From Microglena sp. YARC (lineage: Eukaryota; Chlorophyta; Chlorophyceae; Chlamydomonadales; Chlamydomonadaceae): DNA of 64,000 bases. The translations under genes were made by a program, and so were the position numbers. The stretch spans positions 11,833,173-11,897,172 of the forward strand of contig CM039462.1 of the NCBI GenBank assembly GCA_022414725.1, given 5' to 3'. The notes beneath the pieces were generated by a model, which was not told the origin of the DNA, did not search any database, and saw only the letters and a program-made list of their open reading frames with translations. Positions 1 to 10,531 of this stretch are shown here, piece by piece. Numbering within the stretch: the first letter of the stretch is position 1; every line of letters begins with the position of its first letter.

Positions 1-420
1 AATCTGCTTGCTTTGGCGGTCCTTCTGAGCTGATTTGAGTAGAGATTTTTCTGGATTTTTCTGTTTTTGTAAGGTTTTCTCTTCGCTCAGCGCTAAAATC
101 GTAATAAGGATCCTTTCTTGGGAGGAGGCACTAAAGGAATCAGGTTTCCTTTTTTACATTTGAAAACAAATCCCTGTCTGAACTGCCACCCTCTGAAATG
201 TGAGGGACTTGGACCAATGTACAGCATCTTACATTACATTAAATTATATAATATTACGTCACGTCGTCATCAGCAGGCCATTATTGACCCAAGACAAGCC
301 TGCTCCACAGTTTCTGGGAGGGGTCTTCCAACTAATCCTCGAAATTATATAGGCCGTTTTGCAGCAAGCAAGCAAGCAAGATTGCAGCAAGCACCAGGAA
401 TAGGCTGATAGCATCTAGTT
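1..420. other. Intergenic, no gene recognised
   Basis: I see no convincing gene here; short open frames lack coding character. The segment near 283-320 (tcaagcctgctccacag-like) recurs near 60360-60415, so it belongs to a dispersed repeat. Confidence 0.5.
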
Positions 421-505
421 CCCCCCCCCCACCCACCCACCCACCCACCCACCCACCCACCCCACCCACCCACCCCCCCCACCCCACCCCCCCCCACACA
501 CACAC
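421..505. repeat. C-rich (ACCC)n simple repeat
   Basis: An uninterrupted run of C tracts and CCCA units leads into the CA-rich start of the neighbouring minisatellite. Confidence 0.9.
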
Positions 506-507
506 AT

Positions 508-1140
508 ACCACTCAGCATTTTATATATATACAACACATACAAGTTGAAGTGTACGTAGTTACGTATTCACACACACACACACCACCCAGCATTTATATA
601 TCTACAGCACATACAAGTTGAAGTGTACGTAGTTACGTACTCACACACACACACACACCACCCAGCATTTATATATATACAGCACATACAAGTTGAAGTG
701 TACGTAGTTACGTATTCACACACACACACACCACCCAGCATTTATATATATACAGCACATACAAGTTGAAGTGTACGTAGTTACGTATTCACACACACAC
801 ACACCACCCAGCATTTATATATAAACAGCACATACAAGTTGAAGTGTACGTAGTTACGTACTCACACACACACACACACCACCCAGCATTTATATATATA
901 CAGCACATACAAGTTGAAGTGTACGTAGTTACGTACTCACACACACACACCACCCAGCATTTATATATATACAGCACATAAAAGTTGAAGTGTACGTAGT
1001 TACGTACTCACACACACACACCACCCAGCATTTATATATATACAGCACATACAAGTTGAAGTGTACGTAGTTACGTACTCACACACACACACACCACCCA
1101 GCATTTCATATGCATACAGCACATACAGGTTGAAGTGCAA
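508..1140. repeat. Minisatellite, 71-76 bp unit, about 8-9 copies
   Basis: Each unit has a CACCACCCAGCATTT segment, a TATATA run, ACAAGTTGAAGTG, the near-palindrome TACGTAGTTACGTA, then a (CA)n tail. The TACGTA block recurs at about 553, 625, 701, 774, 847, 922, 993 and 1064. Length differences come mainly from the (CA)n tail. The last copy decays near 1100-1140. The reverse-strand ORF across it is only the repeat translated. Confidence 0.95.
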
Positions 1141-1424
1141 GTACCAGATGGTGCTCATTCAAGAGACTGGTTTTCAAGTTTCAGCCCTCCTAGATTTCTG
1201 TCTGTTGTATGCGTGCATTTTATTTTAGACTGACTTCTAGTTCCAGCTAGCTTTTCTTCTGTTTGTTGCATGCATGTATCTTGCTTTACTAACTTCTGAT
1301 TCCAGCTAGCTTTCTGATTGTTTTTTGCATGCAAGCATGTATCTTACTTAATACGCACAATTAAATTTTCATCCCGGCTGAGATGATGATTTAATTATAT
1401 TGTAGATTTAAATTATAACTGTAG

Positions 1425-1556
1425 CACGAACTCAGGGCCCCCGCCGGCTAAACGATTGTTCGGAGTTCAGTTCATCAGTGCTCTTCCTAACAGTTGGGCA
1501 AGTCCTTTTAGCATATTTGGCCTACCCCTGGACTGTAACGTTCATACATACAATAC
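1425..1556 (-). repeat. Dispersed repeat, copy 1
   Basis: The reverse complement matches 61101-61243 (sharing the GAACTCAGGGCCCCCG block, the TTCAGTTCATCA block and the end CAGTCCAGGGGTAGGCC), and part of it recurs at 25287-25343. Short ORFs in all copies translate similarly only because the repeat is shared. Confidence 0.8.
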
Positions 1557-2588
1557 TAACTTCTTATCCCAGGTAGCCTTCCTCCTATTTGTTGCATGCA
1601 TGCATCTTGTGCAAGGCATCCTTATGCATTTTTGTATATATTTTTTATTTTATGTACGTATCTGTATGGTACACCGTCCTCGAGTAAATAGAAGTCAGTT
1701 TAAGGTTGCCTACTATTTGCGGTGGGGCCACTACGTACTGTTGTAGTGGTGGTATGTAGTGGTAATATAGTGGTAGTGTAGTGGTAGTTTGCAGTGGATA
1801 TATATATAGCCACTACATGTACATAAATGTTAGTCACTCTGCGGTAGATGCTCAAGACAAATGCACTGCTGTATTTTACAAACTTCACATAGTGGGCACG
1901 AGCTTCATAGAGTGGGGCGTGGGATTCTCAAATTGGGATGTGAAGCAGTACCAGTGGGAGGGCCTCAGGCCAGCCAGCGGCGCCCAACCCTGGCTTGCCC
2001 TTGGACTCGGATTGAAACCCTGTTTGGCCAGAAACCTGAAAGCGTGTTGGGGGTTCTGCCTCCTTTGGATGCAAGGGGGATTTAAGTCCTGTTTGTTCAT
2101 CAGCCTTAATTTTGATTTGATTGTTACTTGCATGGTTTTTCACCCTACTCTGAGCAGCTCACCGTCTCACAATTCCAAGGCCACCGTGCTTTACCCACGG
2201 AAACCAGCAGGGGGCATACTAAGTAGATTAGACGGTTCAAATACTTTTCCCTTTGCAGAGCTTTCATTTTTCATCTATGATGAGCAGCAGCTTCTAAGTA
2301 GCTCCTTGAGACCGTTGCAGGTCGTCGTCAACCGCGATGGTAGCTTGTCCAGTTGAGGTAGGAGACCGCTCCCTACCCGCGTACGACGGGCTCCCTTAAC
2401 ACCACGCCCCACCAGGCGTTATCATTACCTCCTTGAGACAGCCACTGAGCTAAACCCAGATACTTCAGCAGATTGTGTCCACTTCAAGGTGCACTAGTAA
2501 GTCGCATTTGTTTGACTCAATAGTCAGTCATGGGAGCGTGAAGGAAATGATTTTCCACAACATAGGCTAGGTTATATCTAAATTTGGT
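1557..2588. other. Intergenic with dispersed repeat fragments
   Basis: No gene is recognised. The 191-codon plus-strand frame at 1781-2356 has no known motif. The end of this frame and the bases to about 2440 (TGGTAGCTT...GGCGTTATCATTAC) closely resemble 57600-57735. GAGCAGCAGCTTCTA near 2282 is an end motif of the MITE family seen at 58585 and 59937. Confidence 0.5.
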
Positions 2589-2614
2589 CCCCCCCCCCCC
2601 CCCCCCCCCCCCCC
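2589..2614. repeat. Poly-C tract
   Basis: About 26 consecutive C, followed at 2641 by a G-rich stretch. Confidence 0.95.
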
Positions 2615-2705
2615 CTTTCTTTACTCTTCCAAATTTTCTGGTGGGGGGGTGGGGGTGGGGGATAGTTTTATTATGTTATCCTCCTGTTGAGACCATATTT
2701 ACAAC

Positions 2706-3057
2706 TATCAGCATTAATTGCGGTTCACTCAATCGTTTTATGTCTTGGTGACTACTTATGTACTTCCTTCGAACTATCGGTACAGACAGTAACTCCTTTT
2801 CTGTCTGTACTGTGTCAGCTTCCCGTAGACTGTGTCATCCTTCATTACACGGTGACAGCTTCCTGTAGGCTGCGTCCCCTGGTCCCCTGACACGCTCTGT
2901 ATAGCCTGTACCCTGATTAGGTTCCAGGCTTCCGCCCCTTCCACCGCTGGTGTCCTTTGTGGTTCCCCAGTTGCTGTAATCATTCTCATCTACGTGTATA
3001 GATTGGCGCGCTTGACCGCTGTGAGTATTCTCCACTCTTGAAGTGTATAAGCTGATA
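2706..3057 (+). mobile_element. Solo LTR of the copia-1 family
   Basis: This 352-bp segment begins TATCAGC and ends GCTGATA and is flanked by the 5-bp direct repeat ACAAC (2701-2705 and 3058-3062). It is a diverged, oppositely oriented homologue of the LTR at 3171-3494; shared blocks include TGGTGACTACTTATGTAC and GTGTATAGATTGG. No coding part is present, so LTR-LTR recombination is the simplest origin. Confidence 0.9.
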
Positions 3058-3170
3058 ACAACTATATTTGTTTTTCATTGCAACCCTAAGCCCTGGAAAT
3101 ATGAGCCTTTTCATGATGGTGATTCAAGGCGTGGAGCATCTCTGCCTAGCAAGTCTTTTGGCAGGCCCAA

Positions 3171-3494
3171 TATCAGCTTGAAATCACTCCGGTAGAGTGG
3201 ACAGTAGATTAAAGCAGCGGAACAGACGCACCAATCTATACACGGAGACAAGGATAACGTTACAGACACAGGAGACCCATAAAGGGGCACCTGTGGTGAA
3301 AGGAGGCGGTAGACAGGAACCTAACAGGGTACAGATCAGACCGGAGACGTAGGTGACAGGAAGCTGCCACTGAGTCATCTCAAGATGACTCAGTCCCACG
3401 GGAAGCTGGCTCAGGAGAGCCGATAGTTCTAAGGGAGTACATAAGTAGTCACCAAGTCATAAAACGCGTGAGAGCACCGCTATACATGCTGATA
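3171..3494 (-). repeat. 3' LTR of copia-1, with adjacent polypurine tract
   Basis: The 324-bp LTR has inverted ends TATCAGC/GCTGATA. Directly inside it, the plus strand reads CTCCACCT (AGGTGGAG on the sense strand), the likely polypurine tract. The tract and about 28 following bases are duplicated in tandem (3495-3530 and 3531-3566). Confidence 0.9.
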
Positions 3495-3867
3495 CTCCAC
3501 CTATGACACAGGTGACATACAATAGTACTACTCCACCTATGGCACTGGTGACATAGAACTATATGTAACAAATTAAAAAAAAAAAAAAAAATCAAAGAAC
3601 TCCGAAAAATAAAAATCGAGAGAAACTTCAAATGAAACCCGAAGGGTGTAAGGGAAGGTATGAAGCAAGGCAAAGAACCAAAATTTGCCAAGTGGATATA
3701 AGAGGACAACTAAATATCAAAGTCGGGTAACAACGGTATCGAAAACCCGATCCGGGAATAGGAACCTAATGCCAATCAATGATAACTTAAAGAAACTCTA
3801 AATGTAACCAAAAATTCCAGAATACATGTAACCAAAATTCTAGAATACATGTAACCAAAAAATTGGT

Positions 3868-5004
3868 TTAAGGAGAAGCAGTCATTCCAAACATGCGAAT
3901 GAAACGCCAGAACACCATAGGATCAAGGGGCTTGGTGAAGGGGTCAGCACAGTTGTCCTTAGTGTTAACATAGGCAACATCCACCTGGCCATCCTCCACC
4001 AGCTCCTGGATATAGTGATGGATGACATCAATGTGCTTGTTGCGAGGGAGCAGCTGACAGTCATTGGCCCAGCTCAAGGACCCCAAGTTGTCACCCTGAA
4101 TGGTGACCAGGTCACAAGGCAGCCCTAGATCAATTCTCAACTTTTTCAACCATTGCACCTCCCTGGCAGTCTGAGACAGGGCCTGATACTCAGCCTCACT
4201 GGAGCTAACAGCAACAGTGGGTTGCCTTTTGCTCATCCAGTTCACAAGGCAGCCTCCAGCGAGCACAGCATAGCCAGTCTGAGATCTCCTGTCAGACCCA
4301 TCATCAGCAAAGGATGAGTCACTAAAGACAGTAAAAGAGAAACCAGGGCTGTGAGTGTAAGTGAGGCCCAGATGGGAATGTTCTCTCAAATACAAAAGCA
4401 AGCGCTTGGCTGCAGCCCACAGGGGGGCAGTGGGTTGAGCAGAAAACCTGGACAGGTAGCTAACAGCAAAAGAAATATCAGGCCTTGTGCAGGTAGCCAG
4501 GTACAGCAGATCCCCCACAAGAGAGAGGTACTGGCTATTAGAGGCCAGAGGTTCTCCAGGAGGATCAGTGACAGTGCACTTGGACATGGGAACTGAAAAC
4601 TTGGGCTTGGTAGCAGCAGTGAGACCAAACTGCTCCACCAGCTCAACAATGTAGGAGTGCTGGGAGAGGTCGATCTTAACACACCTGCCGTCAGAATCAA
4701 GTGTACAAGTCATGTCCAATGAAAGGAACTGGACAGGTACACCCATTTCCTTGACTTCCCACCCAGCTGCTTCCATAGCCTTGATCAGCAAGGCATACCT
4801 ATGCAGCTCACTAAAAGCACAGATAAAGTCATCCACATAGGTCAGGACATAGCTCCACCCACCAGTAGAATCCCTCCTGAAATACAGAGCAGGTTCAGCT
4901 TTGCACATGGTAAAACCGTGGGCAACCAAAACCTGCTTTACATCTTTGCTCCAAGCCCTGGGTGCCTGCTTCAAACCATAAAGAGATTTAATCAGCTTAC
5001 ACAC
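3868..5004 (-). CDS. copia-1 pol, C-terminal reverse transcriptase and RNase H
   Basis: The 378-codon frame carries the Ty1/copia RT blocks KSLYGLKQAPRAW (about residue 6) and the catalytic YVDD (about residue 57), then the TRPDI-SYLSRF connection. RNase H follows, with the acidic residue of FSDSSFADD, the SSSEAEYQAL helix, and the KHIDV...ADPFTKPL end typical of copia RNase H. It would copy the element's RNA and degrade the RNA strand. It lies in a different frame from upstream pol; the break is near 5000 inside a TGTGTG run, so it looks like a one-base indel, not a separate gene. Confidence 0.93.
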   Translation of the reverse strand: MCKLIKSLYGLKQAPRAWSKDVKQVLVAHGFTMCKAEPALYFRRDSTGGWSYVLTYVDDFICAFSELHRYALLIKAMEAAGWEVKEMGVPVQFLSLDMTCTLDSDGRCVKIDLSQHSYIVELVEQFGLTAATKPKFSVPMSKCTVTDPPGEPLASNSQYLSLVGDLLYLATCTRPDISFAVSYLSRFSAQPTAPLWAAAKRLLLYLREHSHLGLTYTHSPGFSFTVFSDSSFADDGSDRRSQTGYAVLAGGCLVNWMSKRQPTVAVSSSEAEYQALSQTAREVQWLKKLRIDLGLPCDLVTIQGDNLGSLSWANDCQLLPRNKHIDVIHHYIQELVEDGQVDVAYVNTKDNCADPFTKPLDPMVFWRFIRMFGMTASP

Positions 5005-7577
5005 AAGGGAACATTGTCAGGACCAAGTTCATGAAAGCCCTCAGGCTGGTAACAGAACAGGTCTAGACCAGGTTCCAGCTTGGCATTCAAGAATGCAGTC
5101 TTGATGTCCAGCTGCCTCACAAACATCTTCCTATGAGTGATGGCAGCAAGGAGCACACGAAGACCTGCTTTAGAGGAGACGGGGGCATATATATCATGGT
5201 AGTCCAGCCCAGGACGTTGCAGAAAACCACGAACTACAAAACGAGCTTTAAAACGCAAAGAACCATCAGCCCCATGTTTCTTGACAAATAACCATCTGCC
5301 AGATAGAATCCTCTGCCTAGGAGGCTGTGGAGTGAGGACCCAAGTGCCATGAGCATGGAGGGAGGCCATCTCATCCTTCATAGCCTGCAGCAAGAGATCT
5401 CTGTCAGGGTTGGTAGGTAACATTGCAGCTTTATAAGAGAGTTTAGTAGAGGTAGAAATAAAAGCCCCCACGTACAAGCAGTGTACTTGTACATGGGCAG
5501 CGGGGATATCAGCAGTATCAGCAGTAACCGGTAATAAAGCCCCCAGCGCAGCACTCATGCGTGGTTGAACAAGGCCGGCCTCCTTTGCCTCTAAATCGTC
5601 GAAGCCTGGGTACACTGGAACACCCCAGCCATACGCAGTATCTGACCCGGACCAGTGTTCGAGGTCATCACTCACATCATCTGTGACGGCCACATCGTCG
5701 CAATGCCTGGTCCGGTATAAACCACCAGGTATAGCAGGGGGTGAAGTGATCAACAACTCCCGCGAGCTATCCGAATAGGTGGACGGGGGGTGGCGACTAG
5801 TGGGCAGTGGACCTGTACTAGGTTCCACTATGACCCGAGGCTGTCCTAATCCTACGACTTCACCGACGAAACGTGGCGCAGAGGAAGGCCCGGCGACCCC
5901 CTGAGATTCGAATAAATTAGAGCTTGAAGGAACATCAGACTCCCCCTGGCCCAATGCCGCCGCACGCGATACAGCACCATCATTACCTGGCCTGGGACGC
6001 ATCGTCATCCCATGACCAGTAAAGCGGTCAACAATCGGGGTTGGTAAAGGGCCCAGGACATTGTCAGTAGTATCAAGCCCTTTACCGATGATAGCGGCAG
6101 GGGTGCGAGAAAAATACTGAGATCCATCATAGGGAAAGAGCCCAGGGATACAGTTATAGCTAAACTGTTCATAGAAGAGCACATCACGACTCTCTACCAC
6201 CTGGCGCAACTTCGGAACCCAAACAAAATAACCCTTACTCACCAGAGAATACCCAACCAGTCTACCAGATAACGCCCTTTCGTCAAGCTTATTGCGCTTC
6301 TTCCCATTCACTAAGGTAACATAGCATGGGCACCCGAACACGCGCAATAACGATACATCAGGTAGAACCCCAAAGAACAACTCATAAGGAGTCTTGTCAC
6401 CCTGATTAGGCAGCCGGTTGCGTAGGTAACACGCGGCGAGGAAGGCATAGGGCCAGAAGGACTTAGTGAGCTTAGACTCCAAGTGAATGCTCCTAGCTAC
6501 GTTCTGAAGGACCCCATTGTACCGTTCCACAGTCGCATTCTGCTGAGCAGTGTAAGCCATGGACAATTCATGCACAGCACCAACCGATTCTAACCAATCC
6601 TCGAACCACTTCACTATAAATTCCTTAGCCCTGTCAGACCTAAGACACTTGAAAACAAATCCATGCAGCTGAGTCATCCATCTGAGGATGGTAGTTTGAA
6701 CTGCTAAGGGAGCTTCATCCCTGGTTCTCAAGCACAAGACCTTAGCATAGCCAGAGTATTGGTCAGTGAGACACAGAACATAAAACTCCCCACGCAAGCC
6801 CCTAATATTAAATGGCCCCATGATGTCCAAGTGAAGGCGTTGTAATGGGGCACGGATCCTAGTTTTGCTTTCTTTAGGAAAAGGGATACGTTTTCCCTTT
6901 GCCTTCTGACAAGCATCACATGGGATCTTAGACAGTCTTTGCACCTGTTGGAGAGTGAGGGGTAAGTTCTGAACCAAACCCTTCCTTACAAGGTTGTGCA
7001 TGGCATCATAGCCAGGGTGACCCAGCCGCCTATGCCACAACCATTCAGGAGTGGTAGGGATCACAACTCCACCATCCTCATCAACATCAAGAGCAAAAGC
7101 TGGATAATCTTCAGCACCATACAAACGGCCACGAGGGGTGTGACAAGGCCTACATGCAAACTTGTACACACCATCACTGGAGGCAGGGAAAGACCACAGA
7201 ACAGAAGAGCCCTGTGTGGCAGTACAACTAAGACTATCAAAAGAAATCTTGCAGTTGTGAGCATGGGCAACAGCATTTACTGACATGAGGTTCACCGGAC
7301 AGTGTGGGATGTAGAGAACATTGGTTAAAGTGATTGGTGTTGGTAACCAATCACTACATAACACAATAGAACCCTGACCCACAGACCGTTGAACCACACC
7401 ATCACCAAATTTAACTGCTGGCCCAGTCTCAGAAGCATGAAACACAGTGAACAAAGACATATCACCTGTGATTGACATCCCAGCTCCAGAATCAACATGC
7501 CAGACACCCTCAGACAGGCTCGGGCTGCAGACATTTGAAAATTTCGCAGTGCAAGAGAAAAGGACAGAGCGTACCTC
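4992..7577 (-). CDS. copia-1 pol: protease, integrase, N-terminal reverse transcriptase
   Basis: The frame is open from the codon after the gag stop (7578-7580) to 4992. The protease site HVDSGAGMS lies about 30 codons in. Integrase follows: the LWHRRLGHPGYDAM and CDACQKAK zinc-binding blocks, then a DDE core (first D in HLDIMGPF, second in CLRSDRAKEF, E in NATVERYNG). A variable linker leads to RT, with GRWLFVKKHG and the first catalytic aspartate in QLDIKTAFLN. The downstream part continues in another frame from 5004. The first ATG is well inside the protease, so translation probably comes through from gag. Confidence 0.93.
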   Translation of the reverse strand, partial: EVRSVLFSCTAKFSNVCSPSLSEGVWHVDSGAGMSITGDMSLFTVFHASETGPAVKFGDGVVQRSVGQGSIVLCSDWLPTPITLTNVLYIPHCPVNLMSVNAVAHAHNCKISFDSLSCTATQGSSVLWSFPASSDGVYKFACRPCHTPRGRLYGAEDYPAFALDVDEDGGVVIPTTPEWLWHRRLGHPGYDAMHNLVRKGLVQNLPLTLQQVQRLSKIPCDACQKAKGKRIPFPKESKTRIRAPLQRLHLDIMGPFNIRGLRGEFYVLCLTDQYSGYAKVLCLRTRDEAPLAVQTTILRWMTQLHGFVFKCLRSDRAKEFIVKWFEDWLESVGAVHELSMAYTAQQNATVERYNGVLQNVARSIHLESKLTKSFWPYAFLAACYLRNRLPNQGDKTPYELFFGVLPDVSLLRVFGCPCYVTLVNGKKRNKLDERALSGRLVGYSLVSKGYFVWVPKLRQVVESRDVLFYEQFSYNCIPGLFPYDGSQYFSRTPAAIIGKGLDTTDNVLGPLPTPIVDRFTGHGMTMRPRPGNDGAVSRAAALGQGESDVPSSSNLFESQGVAGPSSAPRFVGEVVGLGQPRVIVEPSTGPLPTSRHPPSTYSDSSRELLITSPPAIPGGLYRTRHCDDVAVTDDVSDDLEHWSGSDTAYGWGVPVYPGFDDLEAKEAGLVQPRMSAALGALLPVTADTADIPAAHVQVHCLYVGAFISTSTKLSYKAAMLPTNPDRDLLLQAMKDEMASLHAHGTWVLTPQPPRQRILSGRWLFVKKHGADGSLRFKARFVVRGFLQRPGLDYHDIYAPVSSKAGLRVLLAAITHRKMFVRQLDIKTAFLNAKLEPGLDLFCYQPEGFHELGPDNVPLCVS

Positions 7578-9118
7578 CTATTTCTTGTCCAAAGCATACC
7601 CATCAATCTGAGCCTGCAAGGAGGCCAGCTGCCGCGGAGTAAGCACACCTGGAAGGGCCAAGGCCATGGGCACCGGATTGGTAACCGGTGCACCATGCTT
7701 GGTCTTACGCAGGTGCGGATGCTTCGTGAAACAGCGATCCTCCGAGTGGGTCGTCTTGCTGAGGCATGGGCCCCAAGTGCAATCCAGACGTCGCTTGTTG
7801 GAACCAGAACCCTGAGAACCAGATCCCTGCCCACGCTGAAACGCAGCATTGGCAGGAACCTGGGGAGCGTCCCGGGACCAACCAGGATGCCTGGAGTCGG
7901 ACCTGGGAAGAGCAATGTTCAAAATGTCGAGAGACCGATATGCCTCCAGACAAGACCAGTAATCTACAGTCTGTCTGTTAGCCAACATCATACCGTACTG
8001 GATCCGCAGCGATTCAAATCGGATCAAACGGATCCCATTCACAATGGTTTCCATGGCGTGGCGCTGAGTGACAGGATGTCCAGCACTGCGGAGGTCAGTG
8101 CACAGACTGCGAACCATGCGAAAGAAATCATCGACACGGTCAGAAGGGCCCATGTGCGCATTATGAAGTTCGATGCGCATGAGAGGGACTCTAGAGGCAA
8201 GGGCATCAGACTGCGTCTTCCGGATATCCAAAAGGATATCCCGAGGGTGGCCAAGTCCTGGTATACCTTGACCATATCGTCCTCCATGTTCGCGAGCATC
8301 ATAGTTAAACACATGAACTCCTGACGTTCGAGAGGCAGTGCACTGAACCCGAACAGTGCAGGATCAAACCGAGACTCACCATGAATGAGGGTATTAGACC
8401 CAGCTCCAATCGCAGAAGGGACAGGAGCCAAGGACCTACGAATGTCCATGAAATACTCCGCAGCAAGACCAGCGTCAAGAGCGCGCTGGTCGTCTATGTT
8501 CCTAATCACAGGAATGGACCTCGCAACACTCATAAGCAGCTCGAAATCTGGGCTAACAGGACACAGAGGGACAGGCACTCGCACAAACTGATAACCAAGC
8601 TTCTCGTGATCACTACGCCTCGTACCACCAAAGGAAACACCATGATCTGGGGGATACAGAATCCCAGAAGTGACTGGACCAAGAAAAGAACGACACCTGG
8701 TACCAAGCTCAGAGAAAGCCATCACTCGGCGATGCCTCAGCTTCACACTAACATTTGCCATTGTAGCCTGCATATCCATCCAACCGTACAAAGAGCGGTT
8801 CAAGGACTCACCATCCCGTCGATCCTGGTTGATCAGGCGGTAGTCCCGCAAGTTCAAAGTCGGAGGAGATCCACCAGTGAGCAGATGCTCCCAAGATTCG
8901 CATGACCGCGTATATAGCATAGGAGGAGGGCCAGGGGCAGGAGGCAGCTCCACCGGCGGAGGCGGAGGGGGTTCCAGGGAGGCACCAGCAGCAGAGGTGC
9001 GTGCAGAGGAAACAGCAGCCTCGCGAGAGCGAGTGTGGTAGCCAGGGAGGCCACGCTCCATGGGGGCAGATGCAGAGGAAAAAGAAGCAAAGCCCTTCAA
9101 GAAAGTGGGCTTAGCCAC
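7578..9118 (-). CDS. copia-1 gag (nucleocapsid-type), frameshifted
   Basis: Two overlapping frames make up gag: 9118 to about 8245, and about 8245 to the TAG at 7578-7580. The N-terminal third is proline- and alanine-rich; the middle has the helical pattern of copia-type gag (VDDFFRMVRSL ... GHPVTQ ... YGMMLANRQ). Near the end a C-x4-C-x5-H-x4-C cluster (DCTWGPCL...THSEDRC) is a variant zinc knuckle. The terminal codons read GYALDKK-stop. The frame after the TAG stays open into the protease. Confidence 0.85.
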
Positions 9119-9663
9119 CTCCGGGTAAGCCGGGGAACAGGCTCAAAGGGAGGCGCCGACGAAGGCTGAGGCTGATACACAGGCGAAAGCTCTCGATTAG
9201 GCATCTGCTGATCAGCAGGCTCATACACCGGCGAAACAGCGGAAGTCTCAAAGACACGAGTGGCAGCAGCAGATGGGGTCACGCCACCGAAGTCAGCACT
9301 CGTAGCACTCTTCAAGTCCTCCTCATCATCAGTAGTAGTAGAGTAGTCTTCATCATAATTGAAAGGGACGAAAGGAGGCTGCGGGTCTGATGCACAACGG
9401 ATGATCTGTGTCTGTACACAACACAGCTTCATCAGGACATCCTCAACATCAGAGGAAAGGCGTCGAACATTGAGAGAAGGAACCGTAAAGTTGGAGGATT
9501 GACCGGGGGGGTTACTTCCTTGATGGCGGAAGGATCCTCCTCTCCGGCAGCAGAGGCCGCTGGCGCACAGTCGTCTAGCCAATCCAGAGGAACCTTCACC
9601 CCCGTTGGGAGGATTCGGTCGCATCCATTGCTCACAATGACACTGCGGATCCCACGAGCCCAT
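9097..9663 (-). CDS. ORF upstream of copia-1 gag, possible gag N-terminus
   Basis: The 188-codon frame is rich in S, P and acidic residues (a DDEE run near residue 110) and ends just where the gag frame starts, overlapping it by 22 bases. It may be the original gag N-terminus in another frame after an indel, or a leader ORF. No domain is recognised. Confidence 0.4.
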   Translation of the reverse strand: MGSWDPQCHCEQWMRPNPPNGGEGSSGLARRLCASGLCCRRGGSFRHQGSNPPGQSSNFTVPSLNVRRLSSDVEDVLMKLCCVQTQIIRCASDPQPPFVPFNYDEDYSTTTDDEEDLKSATSADFGGVTPSAAATRVFETSAVSPVYEPADQQMPNRELSPVYQPQPSSAPPFEPVPRLTRRWLSPLS

Positions 9664-9828
9664 GAAACACCATTAAGTTTGGTAAGTTTCACGAAGCCGG
9701 CAGGAGGCCCTCGCGGAAGTTGCATTATCAAAGCAGTGGTAGTGATGAGGAGCCCAGTAACCTATCAACTTCAAACCATGCTGCTCCAAATAGCTGCTTC
9801 AAACGTAGCTGCTTCAAACCATAAAGAG

Positions 9829-9963
9829 GAAGCTGCCACTGGGTCATCTCAAGATGACTCAGTCCCACGGGAAGCTGGCTCAGGAGAGCCGATAGTTCTA
9901 AGGGAGTACATAAGTAGTCACCAAGTCATAAAACGCGTGAGAGCACCGCTATACATGCTGATA
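9829..9963 (-). repeat. Truncated 5' LTR of copia-1
   Basis: It matches the first 135 bp of the LTR at 3171-3494 almost perfectly, then ends abruptly. The adjoining inner bases (9812-9831) repeat 20 bp of the element's own RT coding region at 4967-4986. The rest of the LTR and a normal primer-binding site are missing. Confidence 0.85.
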
Positions 9964-9968
9964 CCCAA

Positions 9969-10176
9969 CTGCTTTTCTTTTTGGCTGCCAGCATTAGCTT
10001 CTAGGCAGCTCCCTTAGCCGATCAGTGAGCTACGCCCCAAGATCGTATTCATTTTATTTAAAAAATAGTAAGCTCATTGTGTCAGCTTCCAGATGCACTA
10101 TATTGCTTTAGGTTTGACTGCGTTGCAAGCCAGAGGAGCTACCTAGAAGCTGCTGCTCTTAGCATGAAAAGAAACA
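9969..10176. mobile_element. MITE (CAGCAGCTTCTAGG family), copy 1
   Basis: Terminal inverted repeats are recognisable: the left end GCTTTTCTTTTTGGC...AGCTTCTAGGCAGCTCC matches the complement of the right end GAGCTACCTAGAAGCTGCTGCTC...GAAAAG. The likely TSD (CTTTGGCAG-like) is at 10178 on the right and before 3171 on the left, so copia-1 inserted at this MITE's left end. Confidence 0.7.
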
Positions 10177-10491
10177 TCTTTGGCAGCCCCCCCCCCCCCC
10201 ATGGTGGAGTGCATTTCTGATATTGAAACCCAACAACGGCTGTAACTTTCCTTAGATCCTAGATCCTAATTTGGCTCCCACAAATTTCTAGGCATGGCTA
10301 TGGAAACGACAAAACATTAGGGTGATTTTCAGAGATTCTCCAGCAAAGTTTGAGCGATAATGGGGGCATGTTTGACCGGCCCTAATGCAACTGCTTTAAT
10401 CAATGCCATGCAACTGTTTTAATCCCACGCTTGGTTGAGGTCACTAGAGGGGGGGCAAGAATAAAGTTTGCAGACCGTATGTTCAGATATT

Positions 10492-10531
<40 letters not shown>

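Larger units (their letters stand above)
3171..9963 (-). mobile_element. Ty1/copia retrotransposon, family 1
   Basis: The element is 6.8 kb on the minus strand. The TSD CCCAA is intact at 3166-3170 and 9964-9968. LTR ends are TATCAGC/GCTGATA. Gene order from the right is gag, protease, integrase, reverse transcriptase, RNase H, which is the Ty1/copia order. The 3' LTR (left) is complete, while the 5' LTR (right) keeps only about 135 bp. Frameshifts near 8245 and 5000 make this copy non-autonomous. It sits next to a MITE whose other flank is left of 3171. Confidence 0.95.

Noticed and set aside
1456..1746. Protein shared with 61023-61256 and 25143-25346
   Set aside because: Similarity is due to a dispersed DNA repeat in different frames and orientations; there is no coding signature.
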